NCBI GenBank assembly: GCA_977006965.1
Contig: OZ345363.1
Span: 248,001-312,000, forward strand
Direction: 5' to 3'
Length of the DNA stretch: 64,000 nucleotides
Source: Phymatolithon calcareum
Lineage: Eukaryota > Rhodophyta > Florideophyceae > Hapalidiales
Below, one piece after another: positions 41,232 to 52,998 of the stretch. The position numbers and the translations under genes are program-made. How positions within the stretch are numbered: the stretch's first letter is position 1; every line of letters begins with the position of its first letter. A model generated the notes under the pieces. The model ran no database searches and was not told the DNA's origin. It saw only the letters and a program-made list of their open reading frames with translations.

Positions 41232-41902
41232 TCGAACCGAGACAGATTGGTGAATTCTTTCTTCCAAAAAATTTTGAATCTTTTGCTCTTCGGTTGTCTG
41301 ACACATTAGTACTGTAGTTAAAGCAGCCTTGTTTGCAGGACCAACAGGGGAAGATTTATTGAAGCTCACTGATATTGTGACAGTCAAGGACTGACTGCTT
41401 ATCTGTTCGTTACATGTCGAGCATGCTGACACTCAATCAGCATGTCTCAAATAAGTCGCACCTTTTGTCTGGTCGTTTTACTGTATGTATCGCGAAGCTC
41501 AGCCAGCTTGACGGAGATCATACATCTGAGCTCTCACCTTCGCGACAGTATTTAACTAGCATAGCATGACCGCTAGGCCGAAGAGTTCTCAGTTCCAAGA
41601 CGCAGCTACCATTACACGATCCTATCGAGCATATCGCTCATCGATCACGGCCTACTTCTATGTACAACCCCAGAGCAGAGTATCCCCAACCCGCATTGAG
41701 ATCAGTTCCGACTCCATTCTGCATTTCAGACGTAGAGTTTGAGATCCTTGGATCGCGCTCACTGCGGTTCATCTTTGTCGGTTACACCCATAGCTCAAAG
41801 AAGCCATTGGGAGTTGCCGATCAGATATTTTGTTTGAACACGAAGTTGCTGCAACAGCGCTCTACTGTTTTGGTGCAGTCACTCATGGTCCATATTTACT
41901 GA

Positions 41903-43453
41903 TTATAGAAAAAAATCGTCACCGAAAACGTGAACAAAAGTGCGCCTGAATCGGAAGGGACGGCACGCATTAATCACGTCCTGAGAGTTGTTAAAAGCTC
42001 CAAGTCCTTTGACACTTAAATATCGCAGGTTGGGGCACGACGAAAACGATTCCAGAATATCGACGACAACTGAAACGCATGCGCCTGATTCAGCATCATT
42101 ATCACCCAACAAATCAATATTCACTGTCTCCAGAAGCGCATTCGACTGCGCGATACCGCAAAACGACTTCGGTTGCGGGAGCGCAAGTGACAAAGATAAT
42201 TCACGAAGCCCTCCAGTGTTCCTGCCTATGTACTCCAGGATTTTCTCGCGGTCTTTAGTTAATAGTTCTCCCAAATTAAGAACCTCAAGTTGTGCCTTTG
42301 GACTTGAGAATACGCCAGAAGCGACGCGAAAAGCAGATTCGAGTAGGAAGGGCGCCCAAAGCTTTTTTAAGTTCGCACAGTGCTCCATCGCATCACTCAG
42401 TTCATCAATACGTATCCTCGGTATCTCCGTAATGTCCAGTTCCTTCAACGCAGGCCCAAGAGCCCTCAACAATGGCGAAAGAGCCTCGGCGGGGGATGGC
42501 ATGCCATCCCAAACTTCTGCACCGCAACTCAGGTTTGGGCATGCGTTCACGACGCGCCTGCATAACTCCGGGCTTGCGTCAATAAAACATACATATTCAA
42601 GCTGACGGCCATATGAAACAAACAAATCTCCAATTGCTTCAGAGGTGCGTGTTCTAGAAATCTCAACATGTCGAAGAGCTCGGCAATGTGTTTGGATGCA
42701 CCTGATATCCTCGTCGTCCTCGACTGAAGAGAAGTCACACAGTTCCAACCAGCGCAGCGATATTCCAACCTTAGACCACAAAGAAGAGAGGTCCAAATCG
42801 TCCTCCCACTTCCACATATCTAACTCTAGTGCACGAAGTCCAGAACAATGCCGCTCCATGGCCGCAATATTCTCTTGACGCCTCACTTTCACAGAAAGAG
42901 ATTCCAAAGTGCCGCTGCACTTTTCGAGAATCTTGTCGAAAAGGACGTGGCTTAGAACGTCACGCAGGTTTAGCGATTTCACGGCGTTGCATTTCGAAGC
43001 AAGAGTACGCCCAATATGCCGCGCGCTCACGTGGCCAGGTAGCTCAGCAAACGTAAGCTTCTCGAGTGATGAGCCTGCGATGTCCAAGAGGATGAGAAAG
43101 TCGTTCATCTTCGAAATCATAAGCTCATCGTTGTTCCGATACCATTCGCCGATGCTGACTGCCGTAAAAAGCTCCTTGCATATAGCGGTAAGCGATCCGC
43201 CGCAGCGATATAGCGCGAAAATGTCTCGCGTTGCAATAAAACCTTTCCATTTCCATAGACGAGGTCTCTTGCTGACGTGTCGCAACACATTCTCCAAAGC
43301 TTCGCGTGGCAGTAGGTCAAGGTAGCTTGATGAACTGGGGACTGATTTTGGGAGACATTGCCGCTTGAGTGGACGGGATGAAATTGGTCTTCTTGGCACC
43401 GATGTACCGGATACAAGGCGACCTCGACTTCGAAGGTTGTAGGGAGAAGACAT
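41903..43453 (-). CDS. F-box-like/LRR protein A, unit 2 (516 aa)
   Basis: Same length and layout as 10551-12101. Differences are single residues, for example RGV to RDV near 154, VLNA to VVNA near 291, ELHFTE to ELDITE near 328, DVESGAVV to DAESGACV near 444. No indels and no stops in either copy, unlike the other LRR genes, which suggests the gene was kept by selection at least until recently. The 3' flank 41232-41902 and 5' flank 43454-43767 are conserved with unit 1. Confidence 0.84.
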   Translation of the reverse strand: MSSPYNLRSRGRLVSGTSVPRRPISSRPLKRQCLPKSVPSSSSYLDLLPREALENVLRHVSKRPRLWKWKGFIATRDIFALYRCGGSLTAICKELFTAVSIGEWYRNNDELMISKMNDFLILLDIAGSSLEKLTFAELPGHVSARHIGRTLASKCNAVKSLNLRDVLSHVLFDKILEKCSGTLESLSVKVRRQENIAAMERHCSGLRALELDMWKWEDDLDLSSLWSKVGISLRWLELCDFSSVEDDEDIRCIQTHCRALRHVEISRTRTSEAIGDLFVSYGRQLEYVCFIDASPELCRRVVNACPNLSCGAEVWDGMPSPAEALSPLLRALGPALKELDITEIPRIRIDELSDAMEHCANLKKLWAPFLLESAFRVASGVFSSPKAQLEVLNLGELLTKDREKILEYIGRNTGGLRELSLSLALPQPKSFCGIAQSNALLETVNIDLLGDNDAESGACVSVVVDILESFSSCPNLRYLSVKGLGAFNNSQDVINACRPFRFRRTFVHVFGDDFFL

Positions 43454-43767
43454 TGAAGCTGTACGGATTCCGTGCCGATAAAATCGTATTATTGTGTATC
43501 CCAGGAATCAATGCCCTTGTGGCCCTACGGGCGTCGAAACTCTCCGCGGAAAAGAAGGACAGGCTGTCCTTACAATTATGCCTCCAGGTTGGAAACTTCA
43601 GGATACCATTCGGCCTTGCGCCTTAGCTTCCAGGTTGCTAAGAACGAGGCTGCTGCCTGTCAGGAGAGCTTTGATTGTACTTTTCGTGAAACAGTTCTTT
43701 ATCTGGGCAATCAGTATGCGCGCGGTTCAGTTACGCATGTTCAATGTTCGGAATAATAATTGTGATA

Positions 43768-44893
43768 GTGATGCAAGTTTGGAGACTGCCTGCCTTTGAC
43801 AGACTTGAATAAAATCTGCGGTTTTGTTGGCATAAAACCGTAATTTTTGGAGACTTAACTTTCACGGCGTCCAACGATCTAGCTCCCCAGAGATGGCGAC
43901 CTGGCTGTGTCGCGCTTCTCCTTACTAGAGTTTCCGGACATCGTCCTGTAACTCTTAGGAACCTCCTCCCGGACAAGCACCGCTTGCCGGAGAACCGGAT
44001 TACCGTAGTTGTAGCCGTGCGATAGCTTGACTACTACTAAAAAAGACTATGAAGGGTGGGTGGGTGGTCAACAAAAAAACGCGGGCTGCCAGCTCGAAAA
44101 GCTCACCTGTCAACCTTCCGCCGAGAAATCAGATGTCCCACGAGTCCTTGTGAAAAAAGGACAGCCGGTGTACTAAAGAGCTCCTTACGCTGTTCGCTGC
44201 CTTACCCGCGGTTCACGTCCCGGTTCAGGCACGTTCCGAAGTCCGTGCCTCCGTGTGAACGTGTCTACAAGCTTGCGATGTGTGTGCTGGAGATCAAGGT
44301 TTCTTCGGCGTCCGGCTTAATATAGGGATTTCGGTCGACGATGTTCGGACTCTGAAGCAGTTGCTGGCGACTTTGCGCGCCGCTGAGACTGTCGTGCAAG
44401 CTTTAGACCCTGCGCCGCGTGGCTCCACGTTTTCAACCGCCGCCGGGTGTGCGCGTCCGTGAATCTGAGGCCCAGAATCTCGGCCTCTCGCAGCGTAGCG
44501 CCGCGTGGCGCAACCCGGTGAGAGGGTCGCATGGAGAGCATCCGGAAGACGTCCTTGGCCCGGTCGTCACGCGCCTAAGGGTTCTTCCAAGCGGCCTCCG
44601 GTTGTGGCGCCCAGGCGCTGTCGGGCGACTTAGGTTGGCGCGGAAGCGTCTTAGCGCGTGGCCGCTTCTCGACTGCCGCTGGTTGCGGCTCGAGACTGTG
44701 TCGAGCGACTTGGCTCGGCACGGGAATTCTTCGCGCGGCGATGCTTCTCGACAGCCACTGGTTGCGGCTCCAAGACAGTCTGCAGCAATGTTGGTCAACG
44801 TCCGGATGTCATCGCGCGTGGTCGCTTTCCAGCTGCCACCGGATGTGCCGTCGAGGCAAAGGATATCGATCCATGCGGGTCACCGGCGGTAGT
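43768..44893. other. GC-richer unassigned spacer, unit 2
   Basis: Counterpart of 12416-13466 with about 72 extra bases at 44690-44760 (a second copy of a GGTTGCGGCTC-led segment). Frames open here differ from those in unit 1, arguing against a gene. Confidence 0.35.
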
Positions 44894-45762
44894 TCTCTTT
44901 CTTTCTTTTTATTGCGGAAAGCTCGTTCACGCAGATGGTGAGCAAATGAGGATGTGCGAAAAAAGTTTCTCATTGTTCAGAAATTTGAGTACGTCTATGG
45001 GTCTCTCACGGCATAATTCCTCTACGGTCTTGGTACCTACTCGTCCAATAAACTTGCGTCTGGAGGCAGGACGTCCACAACGGCGTAGCAATAGATGTTC
45101 AACTGTTTCGTTGCAGTTGGTACTACTGGGTCGTACGGCATTTCATCCAAGTTGTGTCCAGTGTGAAAAGCGACCACCAGAGGGAAACAGTCCCAAGCGA
45201 GTGTTTAGCAAACCGTTCTTGGAGAGGTAGCGCATTTGCTCGCGGGTTCGGTAGATGAGATAGAGGGAGGCTAGTCCGGCGGAGCCGGAAAGAAGACGAA
45301 GGGGATTACGACGGATGGGAGCTGTTGTTGATGATGCCGGGGAAAGAGGCGATTTTTCGTCCGGTTTGGAAGTTGGTCTCGTTGCACCGTTGGTGTCCGG
45401 GACTGACATGCGCGGGGGACGAAGAGGACGTAGCGGTTTGCATGGCGATGAAACGCTAAAGAATATGTGGAAAATTGGCCGATTTTCGCAGTGATAGTGG
45501 AAGCGGGGTGAAAACCCAGACATTCTTCAAGGCAAGGATGGATTTATCCTTCTGCCTCATGGCAGCCGAGGGACGACCAAAGAAGTATTGTTCGGCTATC
45601 CATGGCAGGATTCTATGCGTGATGTTGTGTGACCTTGGCCCCTGGTTTTTAAGGTGCAGCTTCGTGGCGGTGGGGCCTCAAAATACATAAAATGAAACAA
45701 AGTGCGGAATATTATGTAAAATCGTACTGCACGTTGTCGGCACCGAACTGGGAGATGTTTGG
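44894..45762 (-). mobile_element. Short ingi-tailed LINE derivative (unit 2)
   Basis: Counterpart of 13467-14335, ending in the same CCGCAATAAAAAGAAAGAAAG tail on the minus strand. The zinc tail near 45130 has lost about 17 bases (CATCTTGCAAACT in unit 1), removing part of the Cys motif. Confidence 0.58.
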
Positions 45763-45949
45763 GAATTCTTTCTTTGGAAACAAGTTAAATATTCTGCTCT
45801 TGGGTTTCACGCTGTAGTACTTAAACCAGCCATACCGGCAGTACCAACAGGGGAAGGCTTACCGAAGCTCACTCATATTTTGTTCAAACACGAAGCTGCG
45901 GCAGCGCTCTACTATCTTATTGCCGTCGCTCACGGTCCTCATTCACTGA

Positions 45950-47470
45950 CTATATATACAAGTATTCACCTGAAAACTGAACAGAAATGCGTTTGAATCG
46001 AAAAGGACGGCACGTATTAATCACGTCCTGAGAGTTGTTAATATCTCCATGTCCATGGACACTTAAATAACGCAGGTTGGGGCACAACGAAAACGATTCC
46101 AGAATACCGACGACAAACGAAACGCACGGGCCTGATTCGACATCATAATCGCGCCACAATCTAATTTTCACTTTCTCCAGAAGCGCATTCGACTTCGCGA
46201 TACCGCAAAACGACTTCGGTTGCGGGAGCGCAATTGACAAAGATAAATCACGAAGCCCTCCAGTTTTCCTGCCTATACACTCCAGGATTTTCTCGCAGTC
46301 TTCTCGTAATACAGTTGCCAAATTAAGAACCTCAAGTTGTGCCATTGGACTTGAGAATATACCGGAAATGATTTGATATACAGCTTTGGGTGAATAGCAT
46401 ATCCAAAGCTTTTTTAAGTTCGCACAGTGCTTCATCGCATCATTCAGTCCATCAATACATATCGCCGGTGTCGTCTTAATGTGCAGTTCCTTCAACGCGG
46501 ACCCAAGAGCCTCTGCGACGACTGGTATATCATGTGAAACTTTTGCAACGCACCTCAAGTTTGGGCACGCGTTCACGACGCGCCTGCATATTTCCGAGCT
46601 AGCCTTATTAAACAATGCATGTTCAAGTTGACGGCCATATGAAATAAACAAATCTGCAAGTGCTTCAGAAGTTTCTATTCCAGAAATCTCAACATGTCGA
46701 AGAGCTCGGCAATGTGTTTGGATGCACCTGATATCCTCGTCTTCGAATGAATAGAAGCCATTCAGTTCCAACCAGCACAGCGATTTTCCAACGGTAGGCC
46801 ACAATGAAGAGAGATCCAAGTTGGGCGCCCCGTTCAATAGTTTTAGTGCACGGAGTCCAGAACAATGCCACACCATGGCCGCAACATGCTCTTGACAGTT
46901 CACTGCCGCCGAAAGAGAATCCAATTTGCCGCTGCACTTTTCGAGAATCTTGTCGAAAAGGATATGGTCATGAACGCCATTCAGATTCAGCGATTTCGCG
47001 GCATTGCATTTCGAAGCAAGAATACGCTCAATATGCAGAGCGCTCACGTGGCAAGATAGGTCATGAAACGAAAGCTTCTTGACTGAAGAGCCTGCGATGT
47101 CCAAGAGGATGAGGAAGTCATTCATCTCTCGAACAACAAGCTCATCGTTGTTCCGATGCCATGCGCCGATGCTGACTGCCGTGAAAAGCTCCTTGCATAA
47201 AACGGTAAGCGATCCGCCGCAGCGATACAGCGCGAAAATGTCTCGAGTTGCGATAAAACGTTTCCAGTTCAATAGACAAGGTCTCTGGCTGACGTGTCGG
47301 AACACATTCTCCAAAGCTTCGCGTGGCAGTAGGTCAAGGTAGCTTGATGAATTGGGGACTGATTCTGGGAGACATTGCCGCTTGGGCGGATGGGATGAAA
47401 TTGGCCTTCTTCGTACCGATGTATCAGATTCAAGGAGCTCTCGACTTTGAAGGTTGTAGGGAGAAGACAT
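45950..47470 (-). CDS. F-box-like/LRR protein B, unit 2 (506 aa)
   Basis: Intact intronless frame. N-terminus MSSPYNLQSREL, F-box-like YLDLLPREALENVFRHVSQR, then LRRs (VKKLSFHDL, AKSLNLNGV, LCWLELNGF, LRHVEISGI, LKELHIKT, LEVLNLATV, LRDLSLSIAL, LRYLSVHGHG). Similar to LRR-A over its whole length but diverged, with an 11-residue shorter middle. The frame is open 14 codons farther up to 47512; the start at 47470 is chosen because it aligns with LRR-A. Its unit 1 copy is dead. If the family has a function, this locus survives in only one of two units. Confidence 0.83.
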   Translation of the reverse strand: MSSPYNLQSRELLESDTSVRRRPISSHPPKRQCLPESVPNSSSYLDLLPREALENVFRHVSQRPCLLNWKRFIATRDIFALYRCGGSLTVLCKELFTAVSIGAWHRNNDELVVREMNDFLILLDIAGSSVKKLSFHDLSCHVSALHIERILASKCNAAKSLNLNGVHDHILFDKILEKCSGKLDSLSAAVNCQEHVAAMVWHCSGLRALKLLNGAPNLDLSSLWPTVGKSLCWLELNGFYSFEDEDIRCIQTHCRALRHVEISGIETSEALADLFISYGRQLEHALFNKASSEICRRVVNACPNLRCVAKVSHDIPVVAEALGSALKELHIKTTPAICIDGLNDAMKHCANLKKLWICYSPKAVYQIISGIFSSPMAQLEVLNLATVLREDCEKILECIGRKTGGLRDLSLSIALPQPKSFCGIAKSNALLEKVKIRLWRDYDVESGPCVSFVVGILESFSLCPNLRYLSVHGHGDINNSQDVINTCRPFRFKRISVQFSGEYLYI

Positions 47471-48381
47471 TTGAGCTGTGTGGATTCCCTGCCAATATAA
47501 TAATTCACCCACGGGGCCTACCGGGCGTCGAAACTGGTCGATACCCTCTACGGCAGAGACGGACAGGCTGTCCTTAGTCTATGCAATCACGACTATCCGT
47601 CCAGGCTGGAAAAATCATGATACCATCCGGTCTTCCGCCTTAACTTGCAGGTTGCCAAGCACGAAAGTTGCTGCCTATCAAGCGAGTTTCGATTGCACTT
47701 TTCGTGAAACAGTTCTTTATCTCGGTAAGTGCAGTACTATCCGTGTGGCTCAGGTATGCATGTTCAATGTTCACAATAACAACGCATATTTTAGGACGTC
47801 TATTCTACTCTGTTGCCTCTATTAAGGAATTTGAGTTTATGTGAATGAAACGAATTAAAACCTCTTGGCGTGCGCTTTTTGTGTATGTATTCCATTTCAT
47901 TCTAGAAAGTAGATTTTACTCATAATGACAGTCTTAAGTTGTCCTTGGGCGAAGGAGTTGCAGACCACGCAGTCGAGATTGTCTTGGGTTGCTTGGATTT
48001 TATATTGAGGGGACTATTCATTCTGCTGTGCAGCACTCAGGCCGATTTAGATGTAATCCTAATAGTAAAATGTGGTCCAGACGAGAATTATTAAGCCCTG
48101 GTGGTAAGTCCGTCTGCTGATACGGGCATATTGCTCGAGAGTAGGTCATCCAATGGAAACAAGAGATAATCGGACTCTGCAATTGCTTCCTATGCAATTG
48201 TTTGAGCATGCTGATCTTCCCTCTAATACTCTCAGGAGGGAAACTCACCGGATATGAACCATGTTCGCACTGTAATTGTGCTCTCAGGGGTTTGAGGCCG
48301 TCTGCTGGCAGAGTTTTCCAATCATCGACTTTCAGAAATTCTTGGATCGTGACTGCGTAAATGTCCGGCATTTTGTACCTT
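47471..48381. other. LRR-B upstream region and unidentified 117-codon frame, unit 2
   Basis: 47471-47820 is the LRR-B 5' flank. The minus frame 48371-48018 starts MPDIYAVTIQEFL and stays open for 117 codons, but its unit 1 partner is closed early and no family is recognised, so it is not called a gene. Confidence 0.4.
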
Positions 48382-49550
48382 GGCTCTTTCCTTCTTTATT
48401 GCAGAAAACGTTAACTAAAGTTAGCGCCTGAGATTTTCAAACACCCCCTCATTGTTCACTGATTCGAGAACTTCGAGCGGTTTCTCATGGCTTATTTCCT
48501 CTATCGTTTCGGTGTCAACTCTACCAATAGTCTGACGTCTTGATTCCGTCCGTCCACTGCAGCGTAGTATTAGATGCTCCACGATCTCCTTGGTTCCCAC
48601 TGAGCAGGCATTACATACAGCGTCGTATTCAACAAAGCCATCTTGGAAAGCTGTTACCAGTGAGCATCATCATGCAACAAGCTGATTGAGGGTTGTTTCA
48701 GTGCGCCTGTGGCTAAATATTGTATACGCCTAAGCTTTGTTACCCTGGATTCGCAGACAAGGATTTGCTGCCGTTCTTTTCTGTTAGATACATTGCGGAC
48801 ATAGTTCGAGTAAAATCCGTCTGATGGTTTGTCAAATCTTCCAAGGTTTTGTAAAAGTAAATGTTCTCGCATTCCGGCGGCGCTGTGCTTTTTTGCACTG
48901 TCTGATCTTCCAGTATCAAACATGGACTGAATCTCTTCGCGGTACTTGTCAGTATACTTTATGCCGATTGGGCCCTTAGACTCAATTCTTCTCGTCCACC
49001 CGCGAGCAAGAGGTGACATATCAACCTGAGATACATCAATACATTCCACAATTGAGTCGCTTCCTGCTGGCGATATCTGTATGTCACTGTGTGCAGCATT
49101 TCCAATGCTCTGCGAATGACCCTTGATGTCAGGTCAGCTTTTTTTTGGAGAATCCTCCCATGGTTTTATTCTCTTCTTTACGGCGAATTTTATTAAAGGT
49201 AAAGGTGTACTCCACATCTAAAGGGCCTCTAAGATGCCTCGAGTTGGATATCATTTTGGGTGCTCGCGTAACTGCTTCCCTCGAGACTGCGTACGCACCA
49301 CTTCACGGCGACACCTGTGTGCCTTTGGCGGAGCGTATTTCAATCTCACATTGCTCAAGGTTCTGGTTCTTTCGACTTGGTGAAGACAAATCATAGCGCC
49401 ATGTGGGCACTCCAGCTCCTTTGGCACGCCCACTTTGGCTTGCAACTCCTGGTACTTGCCCATTATTTGGCCTTTTATCAGCATTCTAAGTTGATTGCGG
49501 AATGTGCGGAACTATCTCAAGTTGGACATTGCTGAAACTTATAGGATGCA
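48382..49550 (-). pseudogene. Degenerate LINE-tailed pseudogene, unit 2 block C
   Basis: Counterpart of 17115-18290. Tail TTTCTGCAATAAAGAAGGAAAG on the minus strand at about 48409-48388. 49049-48654 keeps 131 codons with GWTRRIESKGPIGIKY, EEIQSMFDTGRSDSAKKHS and MREHLLLQNLGRFDKPSD, the longest open version of this block in the window, but it runs into a deleted part of the LINE section near 48712. Confidence 0.55.
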
Positions 49551-50088
49551 ATGTCTCGGAGGAGCTAATATTTTCCTCTATCCTATTTTTTGGTTACTTT
49601 TATAATTTTTTATTTTTTTATTGCAATTTTTTTAAAGCCCCACAGTCATACGAATATACGGGCAAGGCTTCCTCAGGTGCTACTCTCACTAGGGTGGCTC
49701 TACTCTTTTGTTTGGTATTCTATCTGAGCCCCTAGCATGCACTCGGATGTTTTTGATATCTCTTCATAACAGTTATTATTTTTATATTGGCAAAAAATGT
49801 CAATCAACTCAACTTTGTCTAATGTTGCGGATTTTAAACCTCTTTTAAACATGCTAATCAATTTTCCTTAACACAAGAATCACACAGGTCAATACTGAGA
49901 AGATGAGGATTGGTGTGGTATATTTTTATATATTTCCGGAAAAACTGGATTTTTTACCTGCAGAAACTTCCTCTTACGAAAGGTGCCTCATCTTGCGAAG
50001 TCAGTGTTAAACATGCAAACCCATTTTTCCTTATTGCAAGAATCCTGCAGTTTGACAATGTACGTGACATATTTTTTTGTGTGTTTTA
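49551..50088. repeat. AT-rich spacer, unit 2 block C
   Basis: Homologous to 5041-5420 and containing the same TTTAAACATGC repeats (49842 and 50004). Unit 1 block C has lost most of this. No gene is seen. Confidence 0.5.
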
Positions 50089-50093
50089 TGCAA

Positions 50094-50337
50094 TGTTGAA
50101 CTAATACTTCTTGCCTTTACTGATGTGTCTAGCTTGCTACTTATACTTCCGGGCGTAATGGCATTATCCTCGTGAGTGCAGTAGCACATAGAGTTCACCT
50201 GGCAGGGATGGCTCTCGAGGTTATACAACTTGTGTCTCGTTGCAACTTGAGTTTGTGTGTTGGGTTCGCCAGGCGAATGTGTCACACGATACGCCTTGCA
50301 CAGTATGTACACAACGTGATCGCGTGTGGGTTGAGCA
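50094..50337 (-). repeat. Copia 3' LTR (244 bases)
   Basis: Differs from the other LTR at about six positions (for example ACTAATAC against ACAAATAC, TTGAGCA against TTTAGCA). Confidence 0.93.
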
Positions 50338-52990
50338 GATGTGACCGTGCAGTCGGGGCTGGAGATGGTGTTGTGGGTTTTGCAGCCCCGGGCAGGCTCT
50401 GCTGCGCGGGTACGGATCAATTGCAGGTTGCGCATGAACTTTACTCGACTTAGGGGCTTAGTAAAGATATGAGCCAGCTGGTACTCTCCGGGCACGTGCT
50501 TGACTTCGATGGCTTTTCGGTGTACTTGCTCGGTTATGTAGCGTGCTCTGGTGTCGATATGTTTGCTCCTTGTCGTTGGCCCGTTGGCCACGGTCATTGA
50601 TATAGCAGCGTTATTGTCGATGTTCAGCTCGATGGGCGCGCGTATGGACATGCACCAGTCCTGCGATAGTTGGTAGAGCCAGACAATGACTCTTGCGGCG
50701 TCGGAAGCAGCAGTGAATTCGGCCTTTGCTGTGCTGAGGGTAATAGATGGTTGTAGTTTGCTCTTCCAGTAGACTAAATCGCCTGCGAGCGTGATTGCGG
50801 CGCCGGTGCGTGAACGCCTTGTGGAAGGGCACGCTGCCCAATCTGAGTTGGAGTATGCGTGCAGGACAGGGTCTGCGGCATGCTTGTACTCTATGGAAGC
50901 ATCTCGTCGACCAGCGAGGTAGCGGACGAGCCGCTTGAGCGCTTCCATGTGGCGCTGCGCTGGGGATTCGAGTGCACGTGCAAGCACGGCGGTAATATAG
51001 GCGATCTCATAGACAACGCGCAAGCCCGACGCCGTGGCGGTAGAGGCGATGATCCTCATGTGAGAGGGCAGGCTCGTCTGGCTTTCGAGCTACGAGGTTG
51101 GCCTTGGTGTCGTGCGGCATTGTGGCAGGATTGCAATCTGCGAGCCCGAAGGAGTCGAGGAGTTCTTCAATGTGCTTTCTCACAGTGAGCTTGACACCTG
51201 TTGCGGTCTGCTGTATGGCGACACCCATGTGTTGCTCCAATGGATTCTGCTCAGTCACTTGCCACTCATTGGAGAGTTTTTCTTTGAGCTTGGCGAGGAG
51301 TAGGGCGCTTTTAGACGTTAGGACGAAGTCCTCGGTGTCTGGTAGGAGGCGCGCGACGTCGCCGTTAGCGCGGTCGATGAAGAGGAAGCATCCTGGCTCT
51401 GCTTGTAGTTGCTGCCAGCCCCACTCGTGCAGCTTTGCGTTTCGGTGGGCTTCCCACAGGAAGCCACCGTCCGGGCTCCCCATTTGCGCGCATTGGATGC
51501 GTACGTGCTTGCCTGGTGCTGTATATGAACCGTCCGCGCGACGCGGCTGCTTCATGAGTACTGGGTAGCGCGCGTCCGCCGGCGCGCGTTGGTATGCAGC
51601 TGGCACGTCAAGGCCGCACATGTGCTCGCTATGAAGGGCAGCGTGAGCGTACAAAAAGGCGGCGCGACGTGTGCGATGGCGACTGAGCGGCAGTGCGAAG
51701 GGGGTCGTAATGTACGTTGACAGCCATTCGGTCTCCTCTAACAGTGCATCTCGCGCTGACCCCGAATATACACCCGTTCTTGTCCGTCTTGTAGCGGTAT
51801 TTCCACGTGTTTTGGACCGGTTTGTCACCCGGTTTGGTCGTTACGAAAGTCCATGCGCCGAGGGACACCATTTTGTCTATGAAGCCATCGTGGGCTTCTG
51901 CCCATTGTTGGCGAAATCGGCTTGCGAGTGCTTGTTGCAGGGAACGCGGATCTGGTGGCGGCTTAGTCGGGGTGCTTGTGATGATGCTCACAGCGGAAAC
52001 CGCAGCCTCGTTGTCGACTGTGCTTGAGGACGCCTGGTTGGCGTCCACGAGTGGACTTTCGTTGGGTTTGTTTGTCGGAGATTGGAATCGTAGAGGGCGG
52101 CGCAACTGTTCTCGTGGCCGGAGTTCGCGTTTTGTAGGCGAGGCTGGCTCAGGGAGCATGTCTTGGAAGCTGGCCGGCTTGTGGCAGGACAACAGCGACG
52201 AGTTCATTGAAGTTGCTGCACGGCGTGCTGTGTGAGTTTCCGTGGTCTTCTCTGTAGATGGTGCCGACTGCGTAGTAACGATAGTGGGTACAAAATCTGC
52301 TGCTCTGGCCTCGAGTACGCGTCTTTGCGGAATCTGCAAGACCTGTACAGTATCCGTGGAGTTGGGGGATAGGTATTTGCACGAGATTCCGCGTGGTGTG
52401 AAGCTTTTCATGCTGCGGGATCGGTTCGGTATGAAGCCACGGGTACTAAATAATACTTGTAGTGGCAATGGCGCTTTCGTCCCGAATATAAGCGCGTGGA
52501 GTGTACTTAGGGTGCCAGTGGTAGGCATGATGTTGCGCTTGGCGACGCAGTCCGCCAATGCGTAGTCCGAAAGGTGCTGCGGGAGCTTTGCCGCGATGAG
52601 TTGCGTACGAATGCACTCCTTGAGTGTTGTTATTGCACGTTCGGCTTGGCCGTTGGATTGAGGCGCGTTCGGAACGGCCTTGGTCAGCGCAATTCCATTT
52701 TGCTCCGCGTAGCGCTTCGGTGCAGCGGCACAGAGCTCAGGAGCGCCGTATGAGTGAAGACGCTTGACGGTGACGCCAGACTGGCGCTGTATTTCGCGCA
52801 GCTTATTCACAAGCAACGGCCCGGAGGCGGATTTGGTGGGGGTGGGTAGAGCTGCGAGCCAACCTGTTTTCTGGTCGGCAAGCACAGTGAAATACTTGTT
52901 TTCCCGTGTGGTCCTTGTGAGAGGTCATGCAGAGTCAGTGCTTAGCTTTTCAAATGGTTGAATGCTTTGGCGTCTGACGGTTGGGTGAGG
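50338..52990 (-). pseudogene. Copia integrase, RT and RNase H, frameshifted
   Basis: The integrase begins in one frame (LSTD near 52940 would be the first catalytic Asp) and continues at 52885-51629 after a stop. At the second catalytic place the usual D-N-G is HSYGAPEL, and the Glu is kept (NGQAERAITT). RT follows at 51828-51007 (DVPAAYQRAP, LLKQP-like, MGSPDGGFLW); the expected YVDD reads LPDTEDFVL. RNase H at 51059-50338 has SNSDWAACPSTRRSRTGA, STAKAEFTAASDA, IDNNAAISM and the RSKHIDTRARYI block. Frame changes occur at about 51800 and 51030. Confidence 0.9.
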
Positions 52991-52998
52991 AGCGCGGG

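Noticed and set aside
50172-50453. Plus-strand frames starting in the Copia LTR (also 54711-54935)
   Set aside because: They overlap the LTR in both copies and run against the Copia coding strand; no conserved product.
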